In this document: piece after piece, positions 43,087 through 51,239 of the stretch
Layout of the letters: the number at the start of each line of letters is the position of its first letter
Position numbering within the stretch: the stretch's first letter is position 1
NCBI GenBank assembly: GCA_947245585.1
Contig: CAMXPV010000023.1
Location: forward strand, 1-59,044
Direction of reading: 5' to 3'
DNA from: an uncultured Lachnospiraceae bacterium
GTDB lineage: Bacteria > Bacillota > Clostridia > Lachnospirales > Lachnospiraceae
Length of the DNA: 59,044 bases
Notes under the pieces: model-generated
What the model was told of the DNA's origin: nothing
Database searches by the model: none
Seen by the model: the letters and a program-made list of their open reading frames with translations, nothing else
Translations under genes and position numbers: made by a program

Positions 43087-44220
43087 ATGAAAAAATATAA
43101 AATGTGCGTCATACCTGCTTTTCCGCTAGAGAACGTGCAGCTCTTAAAGGACCGGGTCATCTTTCCCTACGCGTGCTTTCGCGCTTTCGGGGAAAGCCTG
43201 CGGCTTGTCACAAAAAGCACCGGGGATTACCCCTATCTCTCCTATCTGGAGGGCGCACAGCTCGTAACTTTGCCCGAAAATGAGCCCCACATGGAATCCG
43301 CCGTTCACTATATTACCGAACACCGGGAAGAGATTGATCTGCTCTTTCTCTTTGGCGCGCGTGGAGAATATATGGAACTGGCGCGCACTTATAAATCGCT
43401 GCGTCCCGATGGTATTATTTATCTGAAATTGGATGCCAACATCGATTGGGTGAACGCTTTACCATTTTCTTGTAAGCCTTTTTCCGGCTTTTTGCAAAAC
43501 TGCGATATCATTAGCTGCGAAGCAAGACGGCTCCAGTCCCTTCTCTACAAAAAATGGCAGCGGCCTGTGGACTACATTCCTAACGGGGTCTATTATCCCC
43601 TCTATCCGGAGGCCGAAGATGTCCGCTTTGAGGAGAAAGAAAATATCATTCTCACCGTTGGAAGGTTAGGAGACATCCAAAAAAATTCTCTGTTGTTGTT
43701 GTACGCCTACGCCCTGGCTTTTCCGACGTTTAAGGAGCCCTGGGATCTTGTGATGGTTGGAAGCGTCACGCCAGAATTTCAGGCAGACTATGGGGACTTC
43801 TGCAAGCGTTTCCCGCCTCTGGCTCCGCATGTCCATCTGACCGGAAATATTGCGGACAAGCAGACGCTCCATCAATACTATAGAAGAGCGAAAATTTTTG
43901 CCCTGCCTTCCCGTGGAGAAGGCGGCAGTCCCAACGTATTCTCGGAGGCGGCTATTTTCGGCTGCACTATCGTTACCACAGGCGTGGACGCCGCATCGGA
44001 TATGACCGACAACGGCCGCGTCGGCAGGATTTCCCCGGACATTGAGGACTTTGACGGCTTTGCAAAGGAGTTATCCTCACTCTGTCTCGACCCTGATTAT
44101 CTGGCCCACAACTTTCACGAGATGCGAACATATATCAAAGAATTTTTTGACTACGAACGGCTTGCACGCCGGCTGCAAATGTTAATAGAACTGCAATTGC
44201 TGAAAAGGAGACAGCCATGA
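43087..44220 (+). CDS. GT4-family glycosyltransferase
   Basis: A 377-residue GT-B enzyme. The C-terminal nucleotide-sugar domain has ILTVGRLGDIQKNSLLLL and RGEGGSPNVFSEAAIFGC, the latter an EX7E-like motif. The N-terminal domain is less typical (MKKYKMCVIPAFPLENVQ). It has no membrane segment, so it acts in the cytoplasm. The ribosome site is TTGGAG 11 bases before the ATG. Its stop overlaps the start of the 326-aa gene (ATGA), so the two are coupled. Position between flagellar operons suggests it extends a flagellin glycan; donor and acceptor are unknown. Confidence 0.85.
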   Translation: MKKYKMCVIPAFPLENVQLLKDRVIFPYACFRAFGESLRLVTKSTGDYPYLSYLEGAQLVTLPENEPHMESAVHYITEHREEIDLLFLFGARGEYMELARTYKSLRPDGIIYLKLDANIDWVNALPFSCKPFSGFLQNCDIISCEARRLQSLLYKKWQRPVDYIPNGVYYPLYPEAEDVRFEEKENIILTVGRLGDIQKNSLLLLYAYALAFPTFKEPWDLVMVGSVTPEFQADYGDFCKRFPPLAPHVHLTGNIADKQTLHQYYRRAKIFALPSRGEGGSPNVFSEAAIFGCTIVTTGVDAASDMTDNGRVGRISPDIEDFDGFAKELSSLCLDPDYLAHNFHEMRTYIKEFFDYERLARRLQMLIELQLLKRRQP

Positions 44221-45197
44221 AAATCAAGATTACTGACGACTGCATCACTCTTGAAGAGAATACGGAAACCTTCGCACTGCTTGAAAAACCGGTTTTTCCA
44301 CATTATCATCAGAATGTCACAAATAAGCCCTTTGTTTCCTCCTATTACGAAGCGGGCGAAACCATCTGGGCGCACTGTCAGGCAGGCGTGGAACTTTTGG
44401 CGGATTTCTGCCATAACGATCCGTATTTTGGTTGTTACGCCATGCTTTTTAGCCGTCTCTACCCTCTGCTCCTCTCCTCCAGCCAGGCCAAAAATGTGGT
44501 CTCCTATGGCCCGCCTGCGGACTGCGGCGCATACAAAGTCTTTCAGAACTTTATGACCTTTTTGCAGGAGGGAAACGCCCTGACAGCGCTTTCCCGGAGC
44601 TCCTTTTCCTTTACGACGCTCGCAGAACAGTCCTGCCATGCGTTTCTCTACTGTCTGGATGTCCATCCGGCCCAGGCGGCGGTCTGCGACGCGCTGAAAA
44701 AGGTAAGGCAGGGCGGATTGTTTTTGCTCTATACATTGCAGGAGGCCACGCCCGCGTGGCTTATCCCGCTATGCGAAAACGGGGAAACAGACCATTTCGG
44801 TTCCTGCACGGTCTACGCCTTCACCATGGACGAGACGCTTTATGAGTATGCCTGCGCGAACGGCTCCGAAAACGTCATCCTCTCCCGCGCAGAAGAGGTG
44901 ATAAAGCGGGCAGGTGACTTGCAAAATCTGGTGCAGGCCATGCTTGCAGGCACAGCTCTGCCGGAAGAGACCTACAAGGTCGCAGCGCTTATTTTGCAGC
45001 AGACGGAAGAGATTCTTCTTTCCATCTATGATTATCTGGAAGACGATGCGCTTCCCATCTGCGCCAACCACCTGAAAGAAGCCATCCTCAACTATTATGC
45101 AGGCATAAGCGGCGGTTTCGACCTGACCTCCTACAGAGAAAAACTGTCGAAGTCGTCGGAGGTTTTCTTTTATGCCGTAGAGAGGGAGTTTCAGTGA
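44217..45197 (+). CDS. Unknown protein coupled to the GT4 gene
   Basis: A 326-residue soluble protein that I do not recognise. It begins MKIKITDDCITLEENTET, and has a middle segment (near residues 90-145) with a weak Rossmann-like look (NVVSYGPPADCG) and a C-terminal helical half (residues 210-326). It could be a degenerate methyltransferase-like or sugar-modifying protein or a structural partner of the GT4 enzyme. The ribosome site AAAAGGAG lies within the upstream gene and the two genes overlap by 4 bases, so both are made from one mRNA. No Cys or His motif is evident. Confidence 0.75.
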   Translation: MKIKITDDCITLEENTETFALLEKPVFPHYHQNVTNKPFVSSYYEAGETIWAHCQAGVELLADFCHNDPYFGCYAMLFSRLYPLLLSSSQAKNVVSYGPPADCGAYKVFQNFMTFLQEGNALTALSRSSFSFTTLAEQSCHAFLYCLDVHPAQAAVCDALKKVRQGGLFLLYTLQEATPAWLIPLCENGETDHFGSCTVYAFTMDETLYEYACANGSENVILSRAEEVIKRAGDLQNLVQAMLAGTALPEETYKVAALILQQTEEILLSIYDYLEDDALPICANHLKEAILNYYAGISGGFDLTSYREKLSKSSEVFFYAVEREFQ

Positions 45198-45224
45198 CAC
45201 TATGACCATGTGACGGCGCAGCGT

Positions 45225-47084
45225 TCATTCTTCACTCACTACCCTACACTCCTTTTTCCAGAAAGCGATCCCTAGCTTTCTTATCATCTTGCATCCGTTT
45301 CGCTCAAGTTCTGCCGCATAATCCTTTGCGTCAATCTGCCTTAGCGCTTCTTTTGCTATTGATACGAGTTCCTTGTCCACCGTCACTGCGCTGCCTTCAC
45401 CCTTTCGGTCGAGCGCTTTTATTTCAATCAGATAGGCGTATCGTTTCCTGTTTCTGGGCCGTAATTGGATATCATACCGCCCGTTTCCTGCCTCTCTGTT
45501 TGACGTGACCAGATAATGCTGATTCAACATGGCGCTCATTCCCAATAACAACCCATGATAAAATCCTTCCGCCGCCGCGTCATGATAACTGATCGTCTCC
45601 CGCAGAAATTTTTGCAGTTCTTCCTGTACCTTCTCGTCTTCTCCCATTAAAAGCGCACGCAGAACAGCCACCGAGGATGCCATCGGAATAATATCTTCCA
45701 TTTTGGCTAAAATTTCCTTTTCATATACAATCACAATTTCCCTGTTCGGAATCGATACATCGCAAAGAGAATTGCCGTCATGCAGCATCTTTCCGTTCTT
45801 TACAGTCAAATAACCTGCCATCAGCAAAAAGCTGTACACGCTCGCCGGATTCCGCGTCACATCCGGATAGACCACCGACGTATCTATATAAACGCTGACA
45901 CTTTCCCCCGTCAGCAGCATCCTCATTTCTTCCATCATGTCCGCAGACGCACCTGCGACAATCTCTCCCAGAATTTCATTACTGCCCGTTGACTGCCAAT
46001 ATGTCTGTGGAAAAAAATCATGATCCGCATAATTGATCACAGACCACGGGTTATAAATCTGTGTCCCGCCAAACAGATATCCGTTGTACCATTCTTTTAC
46101 TTCCTTCATTTTACGGGATTGCCCACAGTCCCGCAATAATTGTTCCACTTCGCCCTCTGTGAAACCGAAGTACTGGCTGTATCTCTGATCCAGAACAGAA
46201 TTGACAGACAGATTGTTTAAACCGCTGAAAATACTCTCTTTGGCGACACGCAAAATTCCTGTCATAAAAGCCCTGCTCATACACGGATTATCTTTGAGTC
46301 CCCCGGACAGGAAATTGCGCATAAAGCCTATTACCTCTTCATAGTATTCCTTCAAATGTCCCTGCTGAATAGGGGTATCATACTCGTCGATTAAAATAAC
46401 TGGCGCAGTTTGATAATAGCGGTACAAAATACCCGAAAGGCGCTTCAAGGTTCCCGCCCACAGTGAATCAGGCAGCTCTTTATTCAATACTTGCCGAAAA
46501 TACCGGATGTCGCTGTCGCCAAGCCTGCCACCCGCTAAAATGGATTCATGCCTCTGAAATTCCATGCAAATGATTTCCTGCAGATTGTCCTTTGTTTCAT
46601 TCCATGTATTGTATTTAATATCTTTAAAAGAAAAATAAATAACGGGATATTTGCCCTGCTCTTTTCTATATGTTTCCCCACATTCCCATATCTTGGTGCT
46701 TTCAAAATAAACAGCATTATTATCATCCGTCTTCTCAAAGAAAACACGCAGCATATCCATATTCAGTGTCTTTCCAAATCGTCTTGGTCTGATAAAAAGC
46801 GACACGGACGGCGCATTGTCAATGATCTCTTTGATCAGCAGCGTTTTATCCACATAATAATATTGGGAAACCGCCGTTTTATAATCCGATATACCGATCG
46901 GAAAGGGCCGGATATCCCCACCCGTCTTTCCCATATGCTTTTCTACGGCCGCTGCAGGAATCATCCAACGGTTTCCTTTTTTATAGACACCTTCTATTTT
47001 TCCCTCCGCACAAAGCGCATTCACCTGTCTTTTTGTAATTCCAAGCTGTTCGGCCATCTGCGCAGAAGTAATATATTCTTCCAT
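45225..47084 (-). CDS. AAA-ATPase-like/PD-(D/E)XK protein with N-terminal HTH
   Basis: A 619-residue protein. It begins with an excisionase-type helix-turn-helix (TSAQMAEQLGITKRQVNALCAEGKIEG), then the AAA-ATPase-like domain (PF09820) with FPIGISDYKTAVSQYYYVDKT and IRPRRFGKTLNMDML (a variant Walker A) and LIDEYDTPIQQ (Walker B). The C-terminal part holds a PD-(D/E)XK nuclease domain (GRYDIQLRPRN ... LIEIKAL). Such proteins are numerous in Bacteroidetes and Clostridia; their role is unknown, and mobility or defence is possible. ATG 47084 is used because GGGAGG lies six bases upstream; the ATG at 47090 overlaps that site. It breaks the flagellar cluster. Confidence 0.82.
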   Translation of the reverse strand: MEEYITSAQMAEQLGITKRQVNALCAEGKIEGVYKKGNRWMIPAAAVEKHMGKTGGDIRPFPIGISDYKTAVSQYYYVDKTLLIKEIIDNAPSVSLFIRPRRFGKTLNMDMLRVFFEKTDDNNAVYFESTKIWECGETYRKEQGKYPVIYFSFKDIKYNTWNETKDNLQEIICMEFQRHESILAGGRLGDSDIRYFRQVLNKELPDSLWAGTLKRLSGILYRYYQTAPVILIDEYDTPIQQGHLKEYYEEVIGFMRNFLSGGLKDNPCMSRAFMTGILRVAKESIFSGLNNLSVNSVLDQRYSQYFGFTEGEVEQLLRDCGQSRKMKEVKEWYNGYLFGGTQIYNPWSVINYADHDFFPQTYWQSTGSNEILGEIVAGASADMMEEMRMLLTGESVSVYIDTSVVYPDVTRNPASVYSFLLMAGYLTVKNGKMLHDGNSLCDVSIPNREIVIVYEKEILAKMEDIIPMASSVAVLRALLMGEDEKVQEELQKFLRETISYHDAAAEGFYHGLLLGMSAMLNQHYLVTSNREAGNGRYDIQLRPRNRKRYAYLIEIKALDRKGEGSAVTVDKELVSIAKEALRQIDAKDYAAELERNGCKMIRKLGIAFWKKECRVVSEE

Positions 47085-47142
47085 ATTCATCCTCCCTATC
47101 GAAACAGTTTATTGTCTCATCACAGGATACTCTATGCTATTT

Positions 47143-47170
47143 ATTATACCAAAAAATGGGAAGTTTACAA
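47143..47170 (-). promoter_or_regulatory. Promoter of the AAA-ATPase-like gene
   Basis: TTGTAA (47165-47170), 16-base spacer and an extended -10 TGGTATAAT (47143-47151) on the minus strand. An inverted arm of the adjacent 21-bp repeats overlaps its spacer. Confidence 0.55.
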
Positions 47171-47186
47171 GCAATCGGCTCTCAAG

Positions 47187-47291
47187 CTTCCCGTTTTTTG
47201 TATTTCACTTCCCGTTTTTCTCGCATTACTTCCCATTTTCTATTTTTTACTTCCCGTTTTTCATTCTTTACTTCTCATTTTTTCTTCCCGC
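47187..47291. repeat. Five tandem 21-bp repeats in a divergent promoter region
   Basis: Units start at 47187, 47208, 47229, 47250 and 47271, each opening with CTTCCCGTTTTT or a close variant (the last diverges). An inverted copy, AAAAAATGGGAAG, lies at 47152-47164. The array separates the AAA-ATPase-like gene from the CgeB-like gene. In the plus-strand frame it would encode Phe-rich heptads, which I think are not translated. Confidence 0.8.
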
Positions 47292-47412
47292 TTCCCGTCC
47301 CCCCACGCCGGGACACAACTCCACATCCGCTTTACTTCTATCCTGTTTTTCGGTATACTTTTTATGCGATAATAGTGTTCGCCCAATACTCCTCGAAAGG
47401 AAAACATTTCCG

Positions 47413-48591
47413 ATGGAAATTTTATTTTACCGATACAACAGCATATGTGAGCCCGATCTTCTACAGGCATTCACAAACTTCGGCATAACCGTGCACGTGG
47501 AAGAGCAGGAAATGGACCGCAAAAACGTTTCTCCACGGGAATGCGCCGGAAAGGTGGCAGAATGGATTTTGCAAAAGCCTCTCGCATTTGTGTTCAGCAT
47601 CAACTTTTTCCCTGCCATCTCCTACACTTGCGAGAAGCTGAAAGTCCCTTACGTCTGTTGGAGCGTGGATTCTCCGGTGCCGGAGCTGTTCTCAAACGCC
47701 TTAAAAAACTCGTATAACCGAATTTTCCTTTTTGACAGAGCGCAGTATGACTTCTTTTCCCCGATCAATCCGGACTGCATTCACTACCTGCCTCTGGCGA
47801 CCAATGTGAAGCGTTGGGAGGACATCGTGCTTCACATGAATGAGAAGAATTTTAACGTTTTCGGTGCAGATGTGTCCTTTGTCGGCTCTCTCTACACAGA
47901 AAAATGCAGATATGACAGACTGAAACTCTCTGACCGGACCCGGGGCTTCGTGGATGGCCTGATGGAAGCCCAACTCAGGGTATTCGGCTGTAATTTCATC
48001 CCCGAAAGCCTGACGGAAGAGGTCATACAGGAAATTGCCTGTGCTGACCCGGATTTCTACAAAAGCGATGACGCTTTCACCGATCTGTCCCGCTACCTTG
48101 TGGCTCACCAGTACATTGGCATGAAACTGGCCGCCGTAGAACGGGAGCGCACCCTGCGGTTTCTCTCCGAGCGTTTCCACGTAAAGCTTTACACCAGAAG
48201 CGACTCTTCTAAACTACCAATGGCTGACTGCCCCGGCGGCGTAAACACCCTGACGGAAATGCCGAAGGTCTTTCACGCAAGCCGCATCAATCTGAACATC
48301 ACCATGCGTCCCATTGAGACCGGGCTTTCCCTGCGCATTTGGGACGTTCTCGGCTGTGCCGGTTTTCTGATCACCAACTATCAGGTGGAAATTCCAGAAT
48401 ATTTTGAGATCGGAAAGGATTTGGAAACCTACGAAACGCTGGGAGAACTGGAAGAAAAAATACGTTACTATCTGTCCCACGAGGAGGAGCGGGTGGAAAT
48501 CGCAATCAGGGGATATGAGAAAGTGGCGAAATACCATACTTATGAGAAGCGCCTTGCGCAGATGATTCAGATTCTGACGACAAATATATAA
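47413..48591 (+). CDS. CgeB-like glycosyltransferase, intact
   Basis: A 392-residue GT-B protein of the CgeB/DUF3880 group with INFFPAISYTCEKLKVPYVCWSVDSP in the N-terminal domain and MPKVFHASRINLNITMRPIETG plus DVLGCAGFLITNY in the C-terminal domain. It is the intact paralogue of the frameshifted gene at 28451-29592; similar proteins act in spore-coat and flagellin glycosylation. ATG 47413 has AAAGGA 11 bases upstream and aligns with the paralogue's start; the longer frame to 47134 only adds Phe-rich repeat-coded sequence. It is transcribed towards csrA. Confidence 0.87.
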   Translation: MEILFYRYNSICEPDLLQAFTNFGITVHVEEQEMDRKNVSPRECAGKVAEWILQKPLAFVFSINFFPAISYTCEKLKVPYVCWSVDSPVPELFSNALKNSYNRIFLFDRAQYDFFSPINPDCIHYLPLATNVKRWEDIVLHMNEKNFNVFGADVSFVGSLYTEKCRYDRLKLSDRTRGFVDGLMEAQLRVFGCNFIPESLTEEVIQEIACADPDFYKSDDAFTDLSRYLVAHQYIGMKLAAVERERTLRFLSERFHVKLYTRSDSSKLPMADCPGGVNTLTEMPKVFHASRINLNITMRPIETGLSLRIWDVLGCAGFLITNYQVEIPEYFEIGKDLETYETLGELEEKIRYYLSHEEERVEIAIRGYEKVAKYHTYEKRLAQMIQILTTNI

Positions 48592-48624
48592 GCGCGGCGG
48601 CGAAGGTCATCCCCGCCCCGCGCT
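48591..48624 (+). terminator. Hairpin after the CgeB-like gene
   Basis: AGCGCGG pairs with CCGCGCT, with more G/C pairing within. It begins in the stop codon region. The plus-strand tail CTATCATTT is T-poor, so termination is likely partial. Confidence 0.45.
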
Positions 48625-48645
48625 CTATCATTTACAAATTAATAC

Positions 48646-48673
48646 GGAGAATGCCGCATTTCAGGCATTCTCC
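48646..48673 (-). terminator. Terminator of the flgM-csrA operon
   Basis: GGAGAATGCC and GGCATTCTCC form a 10-bp perfect stem with an 8-base loop 16 bp beyond csrA, followed on the minus strand by GTATTAATTTG. Confidence 0.65.
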
Positions 48674-48688
48674 CGAGTGAAACTTAGA

Positions 48689-48907
48689 CTATCCCAACAA
48701 ATTCTTAAGCGCCTCCATGCCGTCCACATCGCCGGCTTCCTTGTTGGCATCCTGAATCTGCACATAAACTTCCTTGCGGTACACAGGCACTTCCCTCGGT
48801 GCGCTAATGCCAAGCTTCACCTGCTCGCCTTTGATCTCAAGAACCGTAATCTCTACATTATTATTGATCACAAGCGCTTCATTCTTTTTTCTGGATAAAG
48901 CTAACAT
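48689..48907 (-). CDS. csrA: Carbon storage regulator CsrA
   Basis: A 72-residue RNA-binding protein of the CsrA/RsmA family. It opens MLALSRKKNEALVINNNVEITVLEI, as in Gram-positive CsrA, and has the RNA-contact segment APREVPVYRKEV. It binds GGA-hairpins in leaders; the flagellin leader in this window has a suitable hairpin. FliW binds and inhibits it until flagellin is exported. It starts with the base after the fliW stop. Confidence 0.97.
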   Translation of the reverse strand: MLALSRKKNEALVINNNVEITVLEIKGEQVKLGISAPREVPVYRKEVYVQIQDANKEAGDVDGMEALKNLLG

Positions 48908-49369
48908 TTACTCACCCGCCTTTTTCTTATTCTGATTTAAGATGTCATAGATCGGGAACTTCACAACATACTCGTCTCCCTCCACAATCACCTGTGTCGC
49001 CAGTCTCTGCGCCGCATTGATTACAATGGGGCCCTTCAGGTTTACGGTCATCTTTTCCACTTCTTTTGGCACCGTCACCGTCACCATCACCAAAAGCTCT
49101 TCCGGCTGAATCTCGCCGATATTTTTGAGAAGTTCATCGTCCACTTCCGGATTATAATCAGGACGCACAATCAACGGATCCATAACAGGCATCGCGAAGG
49201 CGGGTTCCTGTATGGACTGCAGCCAATGAATCGTATCCGTGCCCTTCTCCTCGTCATGAATCAGCGCAAAGTCCTGAAGATCCGGGAATCCTATAATTCC
49301 ACTGGGGAAATGTATGATTTTTTCATCATCGATCGTAACTTCTCCGAATACCCTTGTCTTAATCTGCAT
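48908..49369 (-). CDS. fliW: Flagellar assembly factor FliW
   Basis: A 153-residue protein with the typical IHFPSGIIGFPDLQDFALI segment and ILNQNKKKAGE tail. FliW binds flagellin or CsrA, linking export to flagellin translation. Its stop is directly followed by the csrA ATG, and it follows flgL, the common gene order. Confidence 0.96.
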   Translation of the reverse strand: MQIKTRVFGEVTIDDEKIIHFPSGIIGFPDLQDFALIHDEEKGTDTIHWLQSIQEPAFAMPVMDPLIVRPDYNPEVDDELLKNIGEIQPEELLVMVTVTVPKEVEKMTVNLKGPIVINAAQRLATQVIVEGDEYVVKFPIYDILNQNKKKAGE

Positions 49370-49425
49370 ACCTGCTATCCTTTCTATTGGCTATTATCGC
49401 CATGCTGCATTCGCAAAACCGCTGC

Positions 49426-51153
49426 TTAAATGTAATTCATCAAATTCGTCTGCATAATCTTACCGGTCGCCATCAGAGCCGCATTGTAGGTCAGGTCAGC
49501 ACTGGTCATCTCGATCGCCACCTCAGTGATATCTATACCCTCATTGTCCTGCTGCAGTTCCTTGTAGGTAGCCTGTTGGTTGACCAGTCTGGTCTTGATC
49601 AGCGTCAACCGGCTTCCTCTGGTGGCGTTGTCAGTCATGGCCACTCTGGAGTCATCGCTGTATCTCTGATACTTTGTGATCTGATTCTCAAACTTGGTGT
49701 GAATGTTGTCGCGGATATAGGTTGCCGCTTTCTTCACGCCCTCCAGACGCTTTGCACAGTCCTTATACTGCGCGCTGTCCTCTCCGTACTCTTTCAGCGC
49801 CTTCTCCTGCTCCGTCTCCAAATCCTTCTGTAAAGTCTCAATATCCTTATATTGTTTCAGATAATGGTCAAAATCATCCATATCCCTCTGCACGTTATGG
49901 GTAAAGATCTCGTCCGCACGGGTATTGACCTGAATCTGCTGGTTGTATCCCACATCGTAATAGATATCCTGATCCCTTCCCTCCTCGCGTTGGGTGTTGT
50001 AGCCGGTTCTCCGATACTCCGCATCGCCCGGGGCGACATTGGAACCCGTGGTGCGAAGGGTCTCAATACAGTTAAAATAGTGCACCGGGTTGATATTGCC
50101 TTCCTTCCAATCGGATTTATCATAATTCACTTTGAAGGAATTTTCCCCTCCAAACTGCGCCTCGCTGAAATTCGCCTCATAAAAATCCTTGGAGAAAACC
50201 AGTTCACCGCTGCTGGGAATATAAGCAATTCCGGAAAAAGTACCGTTTGCAATCGCCTTATAGGCCTGCTCCTGATCCTGAAATTCCGCCACCTGCGGCA
50301 CCGTGACTCCGGGAGCTACCGGAGCGCCCGCCGCATCTGTCGCCGTCACCGTTGTCGCAAGCATACCGTTGGCATCTGGCGCTGCTGCCGCCGCCGTCAC
50401 GCTCAGTCTTGTTCCGTCAGGCATCGTAATCGTCAATTCCCTGGGATTGCCTTCCACGTCTGTCCCGTTCAGGGAATCCACGTTATTATAAGAAATCCGG
50501 AAACGGTACAGAGTGTCATTATCAACCGCCTGCTCATAGGAATTTTCATCATCGATATCTCCGGGAGTTGTCGGGCCATTTGAGCCTCCTAAACCGTCCC
50601 GCAGCTTGTCATAGTCGGTGTAGCTGATTCTGCTGATATCCTGAAAACCAAAGCTCTCGTTAATATTGTAGGAGATCGGATGCTCTCCCATTTCCTTGAT
50701 ATCCTCCGCCGTAAAGGTCACCGGTAGGTCCGTCCTGTAACCGGAAAATACATACCGCTGTGCATAGTCCACGTTCGCGCAGGTATAAAACTCCGCCGTC
50801 AACTGTTTCATCTCGGACATGAGAATCTGCAGATCATCCGATGTCTCATATTTATTTGAAGCGGTATTGGACAACTCGTAAAGCTTCGTCAGTACGTTAT
50901 CCACCGATTTCATAGCCTCCGCCGTCACATCAAGCCACTGTTTCGCATCTTCCGCGTTCTTTTCATTGTACTGGACGGTTCTGGTCACATTGCTTCTCAG
51001 ACGAAGAGCCCTGATCGCCACCACCGGATCGTCGGAGGGACGTGCAATCTTACTCTGGTTCGTCATCTGGTTTGTCAGCTTATCCTGTAAAATCTTATTT
51101 TGATTCACATTGTATGCGGCATTGTTGCGCATAATCTTATTTGTCATTCTCAT
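49426..51153 (-). CDS. flgL: Flagellar hook-associated protein 3 (FlgL)
   Basis: The hook-filament junction protein, 575 residues. It begins MRMTNKIMRNNAAYNVNQNK and ends DLTYNAALMATGKIMQTNLMNYI, typical N- and C-terminal flagellin-like D0 helices. The middle (about residues 180-420) is enlarged compared with the usual 300-residue protein and contains Thr/Ala/Pro-rich surface sequence. It follows flgK after a gap with two hairpins; AGAGGGC precedes the ATG. The first of two Met codons is used. Confidence 0.94.
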   Translation of the reverse strand: MRMTNKIMRNNAAYNVNQNKILQDKLTNQMTNQSKIARPSDDPVVAIRALRLRSNVTRTVQYNEKNAEDAKQWLDVTAEAMKSVDNVLTKLYELSNTASNKYETSDDLQILMSEMKQLTAEFYTCANVDYAQRYVFSGYRTDLPVTFTAEDIKEMGEHPISYNINESFGFQDISRISYTDYDKLRDGLGGSNGPTTPGDIDDENSYEQAVDNDTLYRFRISYNNVDSLNGTDVEGNPRELTITMPDGTRLSVTAAAAAPDANGMLATTVTATDAAGAPVAPGVTVPQVAEFQDQEQAYKAIANGTFSGIAYIPSSGELVFSKDFYEANFSEAQFGGENSFKVNYDKSDWKEGNINPVHYFNCIETLRTTGSNVAPGDAEYRRTGYNTQREEGRDQDIYYDVGYNQQIQVNTRADEIFTHNVQRDMDDFDHYLKQYKDIETLQKDLETEQEKALKEYGEDSAQYKDCAKRLEGVKKAATYIRDNIHTKFENQITKYQRYSDDSRVAMTDNATRGSRLTLIKTRLVNQQATYKELQQDNEGIDITEVAIEMTSADLTYNAALMATGKIMQTNLMNYI

Positions 51154-51195
51154 AATTGCTGCCCTCTTTCTAAAATATTTACCACCGCCGTGCCC

Positions 51196-51237
51196 CGAGT
51201 TCGCGAAGCGAATCTCGTGATTGAGCTCTGCTCAATC
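51196..51237 (-). other. Two hairpins between flgK and flgL
   Basis: GATTGAGC-TCT-GCTCAATC (51219-51237, 8-bp stem) and CGAGTTCGC-GAA-GCGAATCTCG (51196-51217, one bulge). They follow the flgK stop by three bases without a T-tract, so they may tune stability or spacing between cistrons. Confidence 0.5.
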
Positions 51238-51239
51238 TG

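Noticed and set aside
47187..47291. The 21-bp array as a CRISPR
   Set aside because: Units are directly adjacent with no unique spacers and there are no cas genes.
47134..47412. N-terminal Phe-rich extension of the intact CgeB-like protein
   Set aside because: The extension is encoded by 21-bp repeats and the divergent promoter region; the paralogue aligns only from Met 47413.
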